Shown: positions 9,737 to 19,544, counted from the first letter of the stretch. The stretch: DNA of 58,342 bases from Bacillus sp. JCM 19058 (GCA_001310555.1 BAXO01000025.1:1-58342), one strand, 5' to 3'. Translations and numbers: made by a program. Notes: generated by a model from the sequence alone, not told the origin.

Positions 9737-9777
9737 TTTTGACCTAAAAAAGTCAATGAGCCACCATTATGGGTCAT
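9604..9777 (-). CDS. Possible repeat-encoded small protein (EPNRRI heptads)
   Basis: A 57-codon frame starting MTHNGGSLTFLGQK followed by five heptads EPNRRIK/EPNRRIE and the tail ARTVGSKS. If the 20-base unit is restored to 21 bases, the frame instead continues through further heptads into a non-repetitive tail (NRCNGNTVVREFPIDS) and stops near 9537, which looks more like a real C-terminus. There is no good ribosome binding site, and the ATG lies within a terminator hairpin. Whether it is translated is doubtful. Confidence 0.3.
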   Translation of the reverse strand: MTHNGGSLTFLGQKEPNRRIKEPNRRIKEPNRRIEEPNRRIEEPNRRIKARTVGSKS

Positions 9778-9782
9778 TGACT
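9746..9782 (-). terminator. Rho-independent terminator, minus strand
   Basis: Minus-strand stem AGTCAATGA (9774-9782) pairs with TCATTGACT (9751-9759), with an inner CCA/TGG, followed by a run of T. A short coding-like frame ending KLVNDP has its stop inside this stem, so a degraded gene may lie at 9780-9880. Confidence 0.75.
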
Positions 9783-9917
9783 AGTTTTAATTTCGTTACT
9801 TCAAATTGGCCTTCCATCGGGAGCGATATTTCGTTTACCTGAAATCCATCAGCTCGCCAGTCTGTTGCATATTACCTATATAGCTTCTATTTATAATAAC
9901 AGCATAGACAGGTTCTA

Positions 9918-9955
9918 TAAAAAAAGCACTCTCTGAACGTCGTGCCAGAGAGTGC
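9918..9955 (-). terminator. sspE terminator
   Basis: Minus-strand GCACTCTCTG (9946-9955) pairs with CAGAGAGTGC (9926-9935), followed by a T run. It lies 19 bases beyond the sspE stop. Confidence 0.9.
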
Positions 9956-9973
9956 CAACTGTTTTCAAGTCTG

Positions 9974-10165
9974 TTATTTGTTTTGTTGATTTTGTTGGTT
10001 AGATTGTTGTTTACGAGCTTGTGATTTAGCGTTTTGCTGCTTCACTTCTTGAGCGTTTGTTTCGCTTGCAAATTCAGCGTTGAAGCCTTGTGCAGAAGCT
10101 TGGTTTTGCTTTTTCACTTCTTGAGCATTTGTTTTAGAAGCTTGGTTTTGTTGTTGGTTTTTCAT
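9974..10165 (-). CDS. sspE: Gamma-type small acid-soluble spore protein
   Basis: A 63-residue Gln/Asn-rich protein with two copies of the gamma-SASP motif (KTNAQEVKKQNQ and ASETNAQEVKQQN) separated by FNAEFASE, the site type cleaved by the germination protease. It is an amino-acid store in spores and does not coat DNA. GGAGGTG precedes the start. Shorter than B. subtilis SspE (84 aa) because it has fewer repeat units. Position beside fabL and ygaC matches B. subtilis. Expected in the forespore under sigma-G. Confidence 0.93.
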   Translation of the reverse strand: MKNQQQNQASKTNAQEVKKQNQASAQGFNAEFASETNAQEVKQQNAKSQARKQQSNQQNQQNK

Positions 10166-10267
10166 TTGATATCACCTCCACATCGATTAAGATGTCCAAG
10201 AGGTAATCGTTTTATCCAGAAATATTGAATATTTATTTTCCTATGTATGCCTTCGCTTAAATTTTTA

Positions 10268-11062
<795 letters not shown>

Positions 11063-11158
11063 CTAAAAAGGTGAAAAGCAACGTTAGGCCGTGCGGCGGA
11101 CTAGGTTTTTTATGCCAATTACTTTAAAATATAAGTAAAAAGTGAGGTGTAATTGCAG

Positions 11159-12124
11159 ATGAAAGCAATAGTGTACGAGCAATACGGGAAACCTAATGTT
11201 TTGCAAGTCAAGGAGGTTGAACCACCTTCCATAAAAGCAGACGAGCTGTTAATTAAAGTAAAAGCGAGCGGAATTAATCCTGTTGATACGTATTTTCGAA
11301 AGGGTATCAGAAAAGTGGACCAGCTCCCGTATATTCCTCATTTTGATCTGGCTGGGGAAGTTATTGGTATTGGGAGCGAAGTAAAGGGTTTCAAGAGCGG
11401 AGACCGCATCTGGGCAACTAAAGCAAAAGGGGCTTCTGCCGAGCTTGCTGCTGTTCCAGCTAAGCTAGCCTTTCCTTTACCGAAAACGATGACATATGAA
11501 GAAGGGGCTGCTATAGCGATGGCTTTTACAACTGCCCACCTTTCCTTATTTTACCGTGGTCAAATTCAGCCAGGTGAAAACGTATTGGTTTTTGGCGGAG
11601 CTGGAGCAGTAGGTCATGCAGCGATTCAGCTTGCCAAACAAGCAGGTGCGACTGTCATAACAACGACAAGTACGGATGAAAAGAAAGGAATTGCCTTGAA
11701 GGCAGGCGCCGATCGAGTCATCAATTATCGAAGCGAAAACTTGGTCGAGCAAGTGATGGAAATCACGGACGGAAAAGGGGTTTCTTTAATTCTTGATGTC
11801 GCCTTAAGCGATAATATGGAAAAAGACTTTCAAATGATTGCCATTGGTGGAAGAATTGTTACGATCGGGTCACCTAGTAATAATACACCGCCTCTTTTAT
11901 GGCGTCAGTTAAACATGAGAAATGCAGCTTTGCTCGGAATATTTTTGTTTTCTGTTCCGCAACAGGAACTCATTAAAGCAGGAAAGGCGATTGCTGCGGG
12001 CTTTGAGCAAGGACTCCTCCTCGCTCATGTCGGACAAACGTTTCCTTTTCATGAAGCGGATAAGGCACATCAAGCTCTTGAGAATAGGCAATACAGCGGG
12101 AGCATCGTCCTTTCGCATCATTGA
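11159..12124 (+). CDS. Zinc-independent alcohol dehydrogenase/quinone oxidoreductase (MDR family)
   Basis: A 321-residue medium-chain reductase of the quinone-oxidoreductase type. N-terminal GroES-like domain (MKAIVYEQYGKPNVLQ; KASGINPVDTYFRKG), Rossmann motif VFGGAGAVGHAAIQLAKQAG, and C-terminal FPFHEADKAHQALENRQYSGSIVL. The zinc-binding cysteines of alcohol dehydrogenases are absent, so NADPH-dependent reduction of quinones or other electrophiles is expected. The ATG at 11159 has GAGGTG nine bases upstream; a TTG at 11153 is too close to it. The frame is intact. Divergent from fabL. Confidence 0.85.
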   Translation: MKAIVYEQYGKPNVLQVKEVEPPSIKADELLIKVKASGINPVDTYFRKGIRKVDQLPYIPHFDLAGEVIGIGSEVKGFKSGDRIWATKAKGASAELAAVPAKLAFPLPKTMTYEEGAAIAMAFTTAHLSLFYRGQIQPGENVLVFGGAGAVGHAAIQLAKQAGATVITTTSTDEKKGIALKAGADRVINYRSENLVEQVMEITDGKGVSLILDVALSDNMEKDFQMIAIGGRIVTIGSPSNNTPPLLWRQLNMRNAALLGIFLFSVPQQELIKAGKAIAAGFEQGLLLAHVGQTFPFHEADKAHQALENRQYSGSIVLSHH

Positions 12125-12277
12125 TATAGTGTGGATATAGTGGGTCCAAGCACATACTCCAAGTCCAATTGGGCAACATAGAACTAACAAATCGTTTAGT
12201 TGTTGGGTAAGGCAGAATCGTCAGTATAATAAGCTGCGCTTACCTTTTCAATTAGACATCGATAAAGGAATGAACCG

Positions 12278-12610
12278 TTGGATAAGCAAAACTATTTTGT
12301 CAATTTAAATCCTATTAGTATGGATGCAATTAGTCCGGTAAAAGTTGGCGACGGTCAAATGATTGAATACGAAATTTCGGCTACAGAAACGGAGATAAAG
12401 GCTTTACAGGACCTTTTGAATCAGGTGCAGTCGCACGACTTAGAGCTCGGTAACCTTTTTACATTTCGCCATTTTGACGATTTAAAGGTTGATCGCGATA
12501 AGAACGAATATCAGAGCGGCTTAAACGATGTATATGAAGCCATTTACAATTTAGGGACAGAAGAGACGAAACGGAAGGTTGAAGAAATTGGCTTAATGAA
12601 TAATGACTAG
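12278..12610 (+). CDS. Conserved-looking hypothetical protein (110 aa)
   Basis: An acidic 110-residue soluble protein starting at TTG 12278 (MDKQNYFVNLNPISMDAISP) with AAAGGA eight bases upstream. It has no membrane segment. The middle is helical (IKALQDLLNQVQ) and a strand-rich FTFRHFDD follows. I do not recognise the family. The intact frame and clear ribosome binding site support a real gene. It stands alone between the oxidoreductase and a terminator. Confidence 0.6.
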   Translation: MDKQNYFVNLNPISMDAISPVKVGDGQMIEYEISATETEIKALQDLLNQVQSHDLELGNLFTFRHFDDLKVDRDKNEYQSGLNDVYEAIYNLGTEETKRKVEEIGLMNND

Positions 12611-12744
12611 TGATAATTTTTGAGCGTTCGATTTAAAGAAAAAAAACGAATCATAAAGCAAGTCATTGAGCAAAAAGCCGTTCGTTTTACCGCTGCGCCC
12701 CCTACTGGAGTAAAAAGTTACTTTTAAAGAGGGACTCCACACGA

Positions 12745-12782
12745 TGCAAAAAACCGAGTTGCGGTACACTCGGTTTTTTGCA
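12745..12782. terminator. Bidirectional terminator
   Basis: Perfect 15-base arms TGCAAAAAACCGAGT (12745-12759) and ACTCGGTTTTTTGCA (12768-12782) between convergent genes. Confidence 0.92.
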
Positions 12783-13533
12783 TTAATGGTTTGATTTTGA
12801 TTGGCCACCATCAACGTTGATCGTTGCTCCGGAAACCCAGCTAGCTTTGTCTGAGGCAAGAAAGAGGACAACGTTGGCGATTTCACGAACTGTTCCGAAG
12901 CGTCCTGCCGGTATTTCCTGCTCAACAAAGCTCTGAATTTTTTTTCTGGATTTTCGTCGAGACGTCGCTGCCAGTTCCCCGTCGGTGGAGAATTGAGCCA
13001 GGTGCAACGCCATTAACACGTATTTGCTCTTTAATCACTTCATCGGAAAGGGCCTTCGTAAAGCTTATTAAGGCGGCTTTCGCGTTATTATAAGTAGGCT
13101 TGCCACCGGATTCACGACCGAATATTGAAGAAATATTAATAATTGCCCCGTTCTGTTGGGCTTTCATGTATGGGAGAGCTAATTGACTAAAGTGCACAGC
13201 TGAAAAGTAATTAAGCTCAAACGCTCGTTGAAATATTTCCATATCGGTTTCAGCAACAGTTGAGCCGTTGCTCCCACCGGCATTGTTAATTAGAATATCT
13301 ACCCTGCCATAGGTGTCAATAACCTTTTGGAAAGCCCATTCCCTCTCAGCAGGAATAGTAACATCTGCCTGAATCGTCACGGCGCTCGGCCTCATTTCCT
13401 TTAACGCTGCTTCTCCCCTGGCTACGATTGCAACCTGGCACCTTCTTCTAGAAATGCCAAAGCGATTTCCTTGCCGATCCCTTTCGAGCCTCCAGTTACG
13501 AGCACAACTTTATTTTTTTAAAGATAAATCCAT
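12783..13533 (-). CDS. Short-chain dehydrogenase/reductase (three frameshifts)
   Basis: After repair about 250 residues. The N-terminus LKNKVVLVTGGSKGIGKEIA gives the Rossmann TGGSKGIG loop; NNAGGS, ISSI,  Tyr-x3-Lys (YNNAKAALISFTKAL) and the C-terminal WVSGATINVDGG complete the classical SDR set. Breaks: a seven-A run right after the start (one A too many), a missing G near 13435, and an eight-A run near 12940 (one A too many); the net length agrees. Resembles 3-oxoacyl-ACP reductase-like enzymes, but the substrate is unknown. The start ATG at 13533 has an AGGTG site. Not part of the B. subtilis synteny I recall. Confidence 0.8.
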
Positions 13534-13665
13534 GATGCTCACACCTTTCTAAAAATTGGGCAACGCTGCAACGCCTTTGTCAAATCTACTTCGCCCACAT
13601 AACGTTCTCACCTTAATACTCGCTCAGACTCTTTTCCCGAAAAAGAAAGCTTTATAATTGCTCGA

Positions 13666-14729
13666 TTATTTTTTGATGGGGTACGGGAAATGCATAATGT
13701 TCCATTTTTTTTCTTTTGTGACCCACTTTTGATTAGTGGCTAATTTTGCTATACTTTCCGTTTCTCCCTCGTAGACCGTAATATTCCAAATCACGTGGGA
13801 AAATACGTGCTCAACGGTTTGAACTGGTTGAGCCGACATACGCAACGCACCAATAGTTGGTTCAAGCGCTTGCTCCAGCTCCTGTAGCTGCATAGAAAGA
13901 CTTTCGGTTTCTATAGTAGGGAATTGCCAGAGACCCGCTAGCAGCCCTTTATCTGGCCGCTTTTCGATTAATATTTCTCCATGAGCATTGCGGAGAACGA
14001 CAGCTGCCATTTGCTTTGGAACCGGCTTTTTCTTTTTTTGATTTCAATGGCAATGCGTCCTGTACTCCCGCTTCATATGCACGGCAATGTAAACGAACTG
14101 GACAGAGCAGACAGCCTGGTGAGCGGGGAGTACAGACCAATGCCCCTAGCTCCATCAAGCCTTGATTGAAGGCTGAAGGATCGGCTGTAGAAATGAGATC
14201 GTAAAGTATATCTTCAAATAAACGTTTTGTTTTTTGTTTAGCAATATCCTCTTCTATTAATAGAACCCGGGAAAGCACTCGCATCACATTACCGTCAACG
14301 GCTGGCTCAGGCATTCCATAAGCAATGCTAAGAACTGCCCCAGCTGTATAGGAGCCCACTCCCTTTAAAGAGGAAATTTCTTTTCGGGTTTCTGGTACCT
14401 TCCCCCCATACTCGGCCACAACTTCTCGGACTGCCGTTTGCAAGTTCCTTACTCTCGAATAATAGCCGAGTCCTTCCCAGGCTTTGAGCAGTTTCTCTTC
14501 ATCAGCATCAGCCAACGATTCCAAATCGGGGAACTCTCGCATAAAATTTATGAAGTAAGGAATAACTGTGTCGACACGAGTTTGCTGTAGCATCACTTCT
14601 GAAACCCATACGCGATAAGGATCTCGATTCTCACGCCAGGGCAAGGGTCTGAGATTCTCTTCAAACCAGGCAATTAAGTCCTCTTGAAAGCTTTCGATTT
14701 TTACCTCTTCCAGTTTTTTTATGTACCAA
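13666..14729 (-). CDS. mutY: A/G-specific adenine glycosylase (two frameshifts)
   Basis: After repair about 353 residues. Helix-hairpin-helix and catalytic region ([18 protein letters not shown] with catalytic Glu, [29 protein letters not shown]), the [4Fe-4S] cysteines CLLC...C, and a C-terminal MutT-like 8-oxoG recognition domain ([19 protein letters not shown]). It removes adenine mispaired with 8-oxoguanine. A TTG start at 14729 with AAGGAG fits once a seven-A run is shortened by one. A second seven-A run joins [19 protein letters not shown]. Both shifts look technical, so loss of function should not be assumed. Syntenic with B. subtilis mutY (yfhQ). Confidence 0.88.
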
Positions 14730-14736
14730 TTTTTTT

Positions 14737-15048
14737 CTACTCCTTACGCTGAAAGGCCCAGCAATGAATCTTCTGACTGCCTCCCGCTACATACTGGCAG
14801 ATCTCTCCAAAAACAGGAGCGTTTTCCGATTGACGCAACTCCTGCAAAGCGTGATAATAAGAAGATGCTGGAACCTCGAACATCTCAACATATAGACAAG
14901 GCTGGTCGTGGGCAGCAAACCACTGAATATTCGACGCTCCATGGAGCGGGAGCTCTCGTAAAATTCGTTCCTTCATTGCTCGTTCATACGCTTCAACGCT
15001 TTGTTCTTTTATTTTGTATTCGATAAAAATATGTAAAGGTTTTGTCAC
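14737..15048 (-). CDS. Hypothetical protein upstream of mutY (103 aa)
   Basis: A 103-residue protein from GTG 15048 (GAGGAG upstream), starting [16 protein letters not shown]. Alternating strands and helices (IEYKI...WFAAHD...LYVEMFEVP...YYHALQELR) suggest a ferredoxin-like alpha/beta-barrel dimer fold, as in antibiotic-biosynthesis monooxygenase-like proteins, but no specific family is recognised. It ends seven bases before mutY, whose ribosome binding site overlaps its stop, so the two are probably co-transcribed. Confidence 0.6.
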   Translation of the reverse strand: MTKPLHIFIEYKIKEQSVEAYERAMKERILRELPLHGASNIQWFAAHDQPCLYVEMFEVPASSYYHALQELRQSENAPVFGEICQYVAGGSQKIHCWAFQRKE

Positions 15049-15144
15049 GGTTTGGTTACTCCTCTTTTGAAATTTGCTAATTTCGGGTATAAATAAACTA
15101 TACCATGGATCGGAGTGAATCACCGAGAAGGAGGACTCTTTTTA

Positions 15145-16123
15145 ATGGACACAGCAACACATATTACGATGGGGATTGCGCTCGGTGGCCTTGCAACGCT
15201 TGATCCCACCATCGCAAATGACCCATTAATGCAAACCTCAGTGATGTTTGCAACCATTATTGGTTCGCACGCTCCGGATTTTGATACCGTGCTTAAATTA
15301 CGAAACAACGCCGTTATATACGCAATCACCGCGGAGTTACCCATTCAATACCCGCTTTGTTTACCTGGCCTTTGCTTGTCACCGGAGGATTATGCTGTTT
15401 GCTCCTGAAGCCCAGTGGCAAACTTTACTACTATGGTCTATTATTGCAGTGTTTCTCCACGTGTTCGTCGATATTTTTAACGCCTATGGAACGCAAGCCT
15501 TGCGACCATTTTCTAATCGTTGGATCGCCCTTGGCGTTATTAACATTTTTGATCCGTATATTTTCTTACTGCATATCGGTGCCATTTTATTATGGATTTT
15601 AGGCAGCAACCCATTTTGGACATTTACAAGCTTGTACATGCTTCTAATCGTTTATTACGGATGGCGTTTTTACGAGAAGAACAGAGTTGTCAAAAGGGCA
15701 AGAGAGCTGCACTCGGATGCAACCCATATATTTGTTTCACCTTCAATTCGTTGGTATCAATGGCATTTAGTCATCCGAACACCATCGACTCTTTACGTGG
15801 CTGAATCGATTCATCGGCAAATTAATTTCTTCGAATCCTATACGTTTCATCCGATTCCCGATCTGCCTGCGATCAATGCAGCACGAAAGGATCCAAATTT
15901 AGCTGCATTTCTTTCGTTTTCGCCAACTTACCGCTGGGAAATAGAGGAAAAAGACGGGCTAACCGAAGTGCGCTTTGTCGATTTGCGGTATCGCAGTAAA
16001 GGCCACTATCCATTTGTAGCGATCGTCCAATTAAACGAAGATCTTGAAATATTATCCTCCTATACGGGGTGGGTTTATAGTGAAGATCGTTTGCAAAAAA
16101 AATTAAATTTTGTTACGGACTAG
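15145..16123 (+). CDS. yfhP: YfhP family membrane-bound metal-dependent hydrolase (two frameshifts)
   Basis: After repair about 327 residues. The start MDTATHITMGIALGGLATLD behind GGAGG carries the HxxMG histidine. HAPDFDTVLK and, after repair, YIRNHRGVTHSIPAL give the histidine-rich metal site of the LexA-binding/YdjM-type DUF457 hydrolases. Several membrane helices follow, and the C-terminus FLSFSPTYRWEIE...YRSKGHYPFVAIVQ matches B. subtilis YfhP. Two single bases are missing near 15312 and 15385; the overall length agrees. B. subtilis YfhP is a putative membrane hydrolase of uncertain substrate. Confidence 0.87.
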
Positions 16124-16158
16124 AAAAGCTTGGCCTTGTATAGCCAGCTTTTCTTTTG
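16122..16158 (+). terminator. yfhP terminator
   Basis: Stem AGAAAAGCT(T)GGC pairs with GCC-AGCTTTTCT followed by TTTT, right after the yfhP stop. Confidence 0.8.
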
Positions 16159-16171
16159 TCGAAAGCCCTTT

Positions 16172-16438
16172 TTAATGCTTCGGACGAGCGGCTTCGTTTA
16201 AGTGGGCAAATTTCCCTTTTTCAGGTACGTAACGATGCAAGTGTGGACCGTACTGCCTGATCCAGTTGATGACAATTTGCTCTGTTAGCTCCTGCCCTCT
16301 GTAAGGACGTCCAGCTTTCGCTCGCGTCGCCTCAAAATCTTCCCACATTCCCTCAACCCAGGTTCTAGCCTGTTCTGCACTTAACTGTTTATTACGCTCA
16401 AGCAGCAGATTAGTTAATCGCTGAAATCGCTCTTCCAT
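16172..16438 (-). CDS. yfhJ: YfhJ family protein (WVELL domain)
   Basis: An 88-residue small soluble protein. The conserved core AEQARTWVEGMWEDFEATRAKAGRPY and VINWIRQYGPHLHRY match the YfhJ/WVELL family; here WVEGMW replaces WVELLW. The start MEERFQRLTNLL at 16438 has AAAGGAGG eight bases upstream. Function unknown. Convergent with yfhP. The frame is intact. Confidence 0.83.
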   Translation of the reverse strand: MEERFQRLTNLLLERNKQLSAEQARTWVEGMWEDFEATRAKAGRPYRGQELTEQIVINWIRQYGPHLHRYVPEKGKFAHLNEAARPKH

Positions 16439-16531
16439 CTTCTTTTCCTCCTTTGACAAGAATTACGTTTGATAGCTGCTGACGAGTTGCTTATACTAAA
16501 ATTGAGCCAAGCTCAAAAGGGGGCGCACGAG

Positions 16532-16682
16532 TTGCGAAATAAAGAAAAAAAATTTTCCACAGCACATCTCTTTTACAGGCGAAGCACCAGGAAAACCGAA
16601 CGAGCATGTCTCCAAGCGTTCGGACGGGACAACGATCGATCGGCTACAGGAACGTATGGCCGATTCAACAAAATCCCATTAA
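16532..16682 (+). CDS. sspK: Small acid-soluble spore protein K (frameshifted)
   Basis: A 49-residue minor SASP, broken in an eight-A run near its start. With one A removed the frame reads MRNKEKNFPQHISFTGEAPG and continues through SKRSDGTTIDRLQERM, matching B. subtilis SspK (RNKEKGFP...FQGEP...SKRADG...QERM). TTG start at 16532 with a GGGGG-containing site upstream. Located next to yfhJ as in B. subtilis. Made late in the forespore; contribution to spore properties is minor. Confidence 0.8.
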
Positions 16683-16706
16683 TCAACATGAACTGGGGGA
16701 CTTTCA

Positions 16707-16860
16707 ATGGGTAAGGAGAAGAAAAAAACAAAGCTATTCGGATCCCTTCGATTCACCGCGTGCAAACCCAAAACGTGCCTTTCATCAAGTAAATGGTGAA
16801 ACACAGCAAAGCCAGCACAATATTATTCTTGCGGTACAAACGAAAAAGTACCACCGCTAG
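16707..16860 (+). CDS. YpzG family small protein (frameshifted)
   Basis: A 50-residue protein. The ATG at 16707 has GGGGGA upstream. Removing one A from a seven-A run gives MGKEKKKQSYSDPFDSPRAN and continues PKRAFHQVNGETQQSQ. The P-F-x-x-P-R-A-N-P-K-x-x-x-x-Q-V-N-G-E-T pattern is that of YpzG-type sporulation-associated small proteins as I recall them. It follows sspK by 24 bases and may be co-transcribed. Confidence 0.65.
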
Positions 16861-16874
16861 GCGCTTGTGCTCTT

Positions 16875-16903
16875 GTCTAGAAGACGTTTAACGTCTTCTA
16901 GAC
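16875..16903. repeat. Perfect 13-bp inverted repeat at the yfhH 3' end
   Basis: GTCTAGAAGACGT, three bases, ACGTCTTCTAGAC. It spans the yfhH stop codon and lies between convergent ypzG-like and yfhH genes. It has no T run, so it is not a classical terminator, but it may act as an mRNA-stabilising or transcript-blocking hairpin. Confidence 0.7.
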
Positions 16904-17214
16904 TCATTTAGTCTTAACATTGAAATCGGCACAGCTTCGAGCGAACTCGTGTTGTCTCGATAGCCCCAAGCGAAATAACCATTGAGGTACGAAATTTGGA
17001 AAGAAGAGTCGCCTTCAATCATTTGGTAGCTTTCACCCGGAACATAGTCCTTTGGATTTAAAAGGTATGCTTGCGCTAAAAGCTTTCTACGCTCGTGAAC
17101 CGCAAATTCATTCATATAACCTAATTGCTCCGCTTTTTTTGCTTTTTCATTTAATCGCGCGATCGTCGTTTTCAATTCAAATTCGGTCATTTCACTAAAA
17201 CGTTTCTCTTCCAT
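16888..17214 (-). CDS. yfhH: YfhH family protein
   Basis: A 108-residue protein: MEEKRFSEMTEFELKTTIAR..., KAKKAEQLG..NEFAVHERRKLLAQAYLLNP and the C-terminal SYLNGYFAWGYR match B. subtilis YfhH. A helical N-terminal half is followed by a small beta-barrel-like end. The ATG at 17214 has GGAGAG eight bases upstream, overlapping the recX stop, so translation is probably coupled to recX. Function unknown. The frame is intact. Confidence 0.85.
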   Translation of the reverse strand: MEEKRFSEMTEFELKTTIARLNEKAKKAEQLGYMNEFAVHERRKLLAQAYLLNPKDYVPGESYQMIEGDSSFQISYLNGYFAWGYRDNTSSLEAVPISMLRLNESRRR

Positions 17215-17219
17215 GTTTT

Positions 17220-18033
17220 TCACTCTCCGTTTTGCTTGAGGTATTTCATAATTAAATCAAGAGCAAAGCCTTTACGATATAGAGCCTGCTTCATCTTTTG
17301 CTCATACTCCCGAGCTCGAAAACGAGCGCTGTACTTTCTTTCTAGCTTTTGTGCCTGATAACAAAGCGCTTCCCATTCTTCATCATTATCCTGATTGACT
17401 TCAATTGTCTCAAACGCCTGTCCAATCACCGAGTGAGCGAAGCCTTTTCCGATTAAACGATTGGTTAGCCTTTGCTTAAAGGCGGCAGCTGAATCGCGCC
17501 TGTTTTTGTTCTGCTGATTTTCGAGCCAGATTGAAAGCTTTTCTACTTGCTTTTCCACTGAAAATTGCGCAACGGCCTGCTCAGCCATAGTATTGGAAAT
17601 TCCTTTTTGCAACAGCTCCTGCTTGAGCAAAAGCGGTCCTTTTAACAATGTATTTATTTTCGAGCGGACATAGGAATCGGCAAAGCTTTGATCATTTAGA
17701 AAGCCATGTTCGAGCAGCTTTTGAATCGCTGCTTCCGCGTGCTCTACTCGCTTTTCCTTTTGTTGCAAATACGCTCTCACTTCGGCAATCGTGCGCATCC
17801 GATAAGAGAGAAAATGAAGGGCAAGCTGGTAAGCTTTCTTTTTTTTCGTCCTCTTCGACAATCATCGGCAAAGCGTCTGCCTCAATAGCTGACCCTTTTT
17901 TTTAATTGCTGTTTAATTAAAACATCCTGATCAACGCTAAATCCATATTCCTCTCCGTTCCCTTGGTCAATATAACGTTATAGCGTTCTTTATTTCGCTT
18001 TTGGACCGTAATGCGTGTAATTTTAATCAACAT
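17220..18033 (-). CDS. recX: Recombination regulator RecX (three frameshifts)
   Basis: After repair about 270 residues. Start MLIKITRITVQKRNKERYNV at 18033 with GGAGG upstream. The RecX core is visible: ALHFLSYRMRTIAEVRAYL, LLEHGFLNDQSFADSYVRSK, KGPLLLKQELLQKGI, and a repeated helical module to the end. RecX modulates RecA filaments. Errors: a missing T near 17970, and one extra A in each of two eight-A runs (near 17895 and 17842). Matches B. subtilis recX (yfhG), upstream of yfhH. Confidence 0.87.
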
Positions 18034-18144
18034 CGCTCGCCTCCAAAACGTCTGCAAACCTTGCCTAATCCATAGTATAATTAAATATAGTCGCTTTCTC
18101 GATTCCGTGTTCAGCTTGTTACTAATTTTGTAAGGGGTGATCAA

Positions 18145-19056
18145 ATGAAAATAGCCATTGCCGGAGGAACAGGATTAATAGGAAGACGCCTGACCGAAAA
18201 ATGGCAACACCAAGGTCATGATATTTATATTTTAACGCGAGATGCCTCTAATAAAAAGAATAAACCTCGGCTTCACTATATTGAGTGGCTTAAGCATGGA
18301 CTAGCTCCGGAAAATGAGCTTGAAGGAGTCGATGCAATTGTCAATCTTGCTGGCGAATCTTTGGCCTCAGGTCGATGGACAACCAAACGAAAAACGGAGC
18401 TGTTGAATAGCCGAATTTTGTCTACTCGTGCCCTCATTCATTTAATTAGCAATCTCTCCAAAAAACCGTCATTATTCATTAACGCTTCTGCTATTGGTTA
18501 TTACGGCACATCCGTTACAAAAACATTCACTGAAGCTTCGACTGCCGAGTCGGAGGAGAACAATTTTTTGGCTTCTGTTGTGAAGCAGTGGGAAGACGAA
18601 GCCAAAATCGCCCAACAATATCGAATTCGTTCGGTTTTTTGTCGCTTCGGTATCGTCCTACACGAGAAGGAAGGTGCACTCGCTCAAATGGTCCTTCCAT
18701 ATCGTATGTTTGCTGGCGGAACACTTGGCTCAGGTAAGCAGTGGCTTTCTTGGATTCATATTGATGATGCCGTCGGTCTGATCGATTTCGCCCTTGAAAA
18801 CAAAAAGGTTGAAGGCCCACTGAATGTCACCGCCCCAACACCTCTTCAAATGAAGCACTTTGGACAAACGATAGCGGAGGTTCTAAACCGTCCGCATTGG
18901 TTACCTGCACCAGCGTTGGCGATTAAGCTCGTTTTAGGCGACATGAGCACACTCGTTTTAGATGGACAAAAAGTTCTTCCGCAAAAAGCCGAAACATTAG
19001 ATTACCCTTTTCAATACCGCCAGTTAAAGCCGGCTTTAGAACATTTGTTAACTTGA
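18145..19056 (+). CDS. yfhF: YfhF, TIGR01777-type epimerase (SDR family)
   Basis: A 303-residue extended SDR. The N-terminal MKIAIAGGTGLIGRRLTEKW Rossmann loop, NLAGESLASGRWTTKRKTEL, the active-site-like SAIGYYG, and GSGKQWLSWIHIDDAVGLIDF are hallmarks of the TIGR01777/SDR39U1 group. Substrate unknown. AAGGGGTG precedes the start; divergent from recX as in B. subtilis. The frame is intact. Confidence 0.88.
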   Translation: MKIAIAGGTGLIGRRLTEKWQHQGHDIYILTRDASNKKNKPRLHYIEWLKHGLAPENELEGVDAIVNLAGESLASGRWTTKRKTELLNSRILSTRALIHLISNLSKKPSLFINASAIGYYGTSVTKTFTEASTAESEENNFLASVVKQWEDEAKIAQQYRIRSVFCRFGIVLHEKEGALAQMVLPYRMFAGGTLGSGKQWLSWIHIDDAVGLIDFALENKKVEGPLNVTAPTPLQMKHFGQTIAEVLNRPHWLPAPALAIKLVLGDMSTLVLDGQKVLPQKAETLDYPFQYRQLKPALEHLLT

Positions 19057-19398
19057 CGTTATGTTTTATTTTTTTGAAACGATAACCATAAATCAGAAAT
19101 TAGGAGCTCCTTCGTCAGCACAACGGAGCTCCGAGCGAAAAAGCTCTTTGCAATTTAGAGCGACTATAGTCCGTCAGACTAATTCACCTTCTTATTCATT
19201 GAAGCGTGTTTTTTTTATTTGATAGCTGACTCCCTCCAAATGACCGCTTGGCTATTACTTTATCAGTTCATAAACTCCCCATTTTCTCAATTTGTTTGAA
19301 AAGTTAATGATACGGCAGGATTTACAACGCTCATCGCCCTTACATAATCTTATGGAAGCTAAGACCATTTTAAGCCAGTTAATCCACGTTATGCCCGT
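19057..19398. other. Intergenic region before the ectoine operon
   Basis: No gene is seen. A repeated palindromic GGAGCTCC lies at about 19102 and 19124. A second possible promoter, TTTACA (19321-19326), 16 bases, CATAAT (19343-19348), could add to ect transcription. Confidence 0.4.
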
Positions 19399-19427
19399 TT
19401 GCCCTCTTTGGCACATCCCCGTATGAT
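19399..19427 (+). promoter_or_regulatory. Candidate ectABC promoter
   Basis: TTGCCC, 17 bases, TATGAT, about 100 bases upstream of ectA. The -10 and spacing are good for sigma-A. Osmotic control cannot be read from the sequence. Confidence 0.55.
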
Positions 19428-19544
19428 TATACATATGGTTTCTCCCAAGTCCATCGGGTATTGAACCGACTAATTAGAATTTGCACTTTTTCGTCATTTC
19501 AAAAAGAGCTTGAAGAAGGAGGAACAACCATTAGCAACCAAACA

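Noticed and set aside
13666..14729. A broken mutY as the cause of the many frameshifts (a mutator strain)
   Set aside because: MutY loss causes G:C to T:A changes, not homopolymer length changes, and its own two breaks have the same seven-A signature as every other gene.
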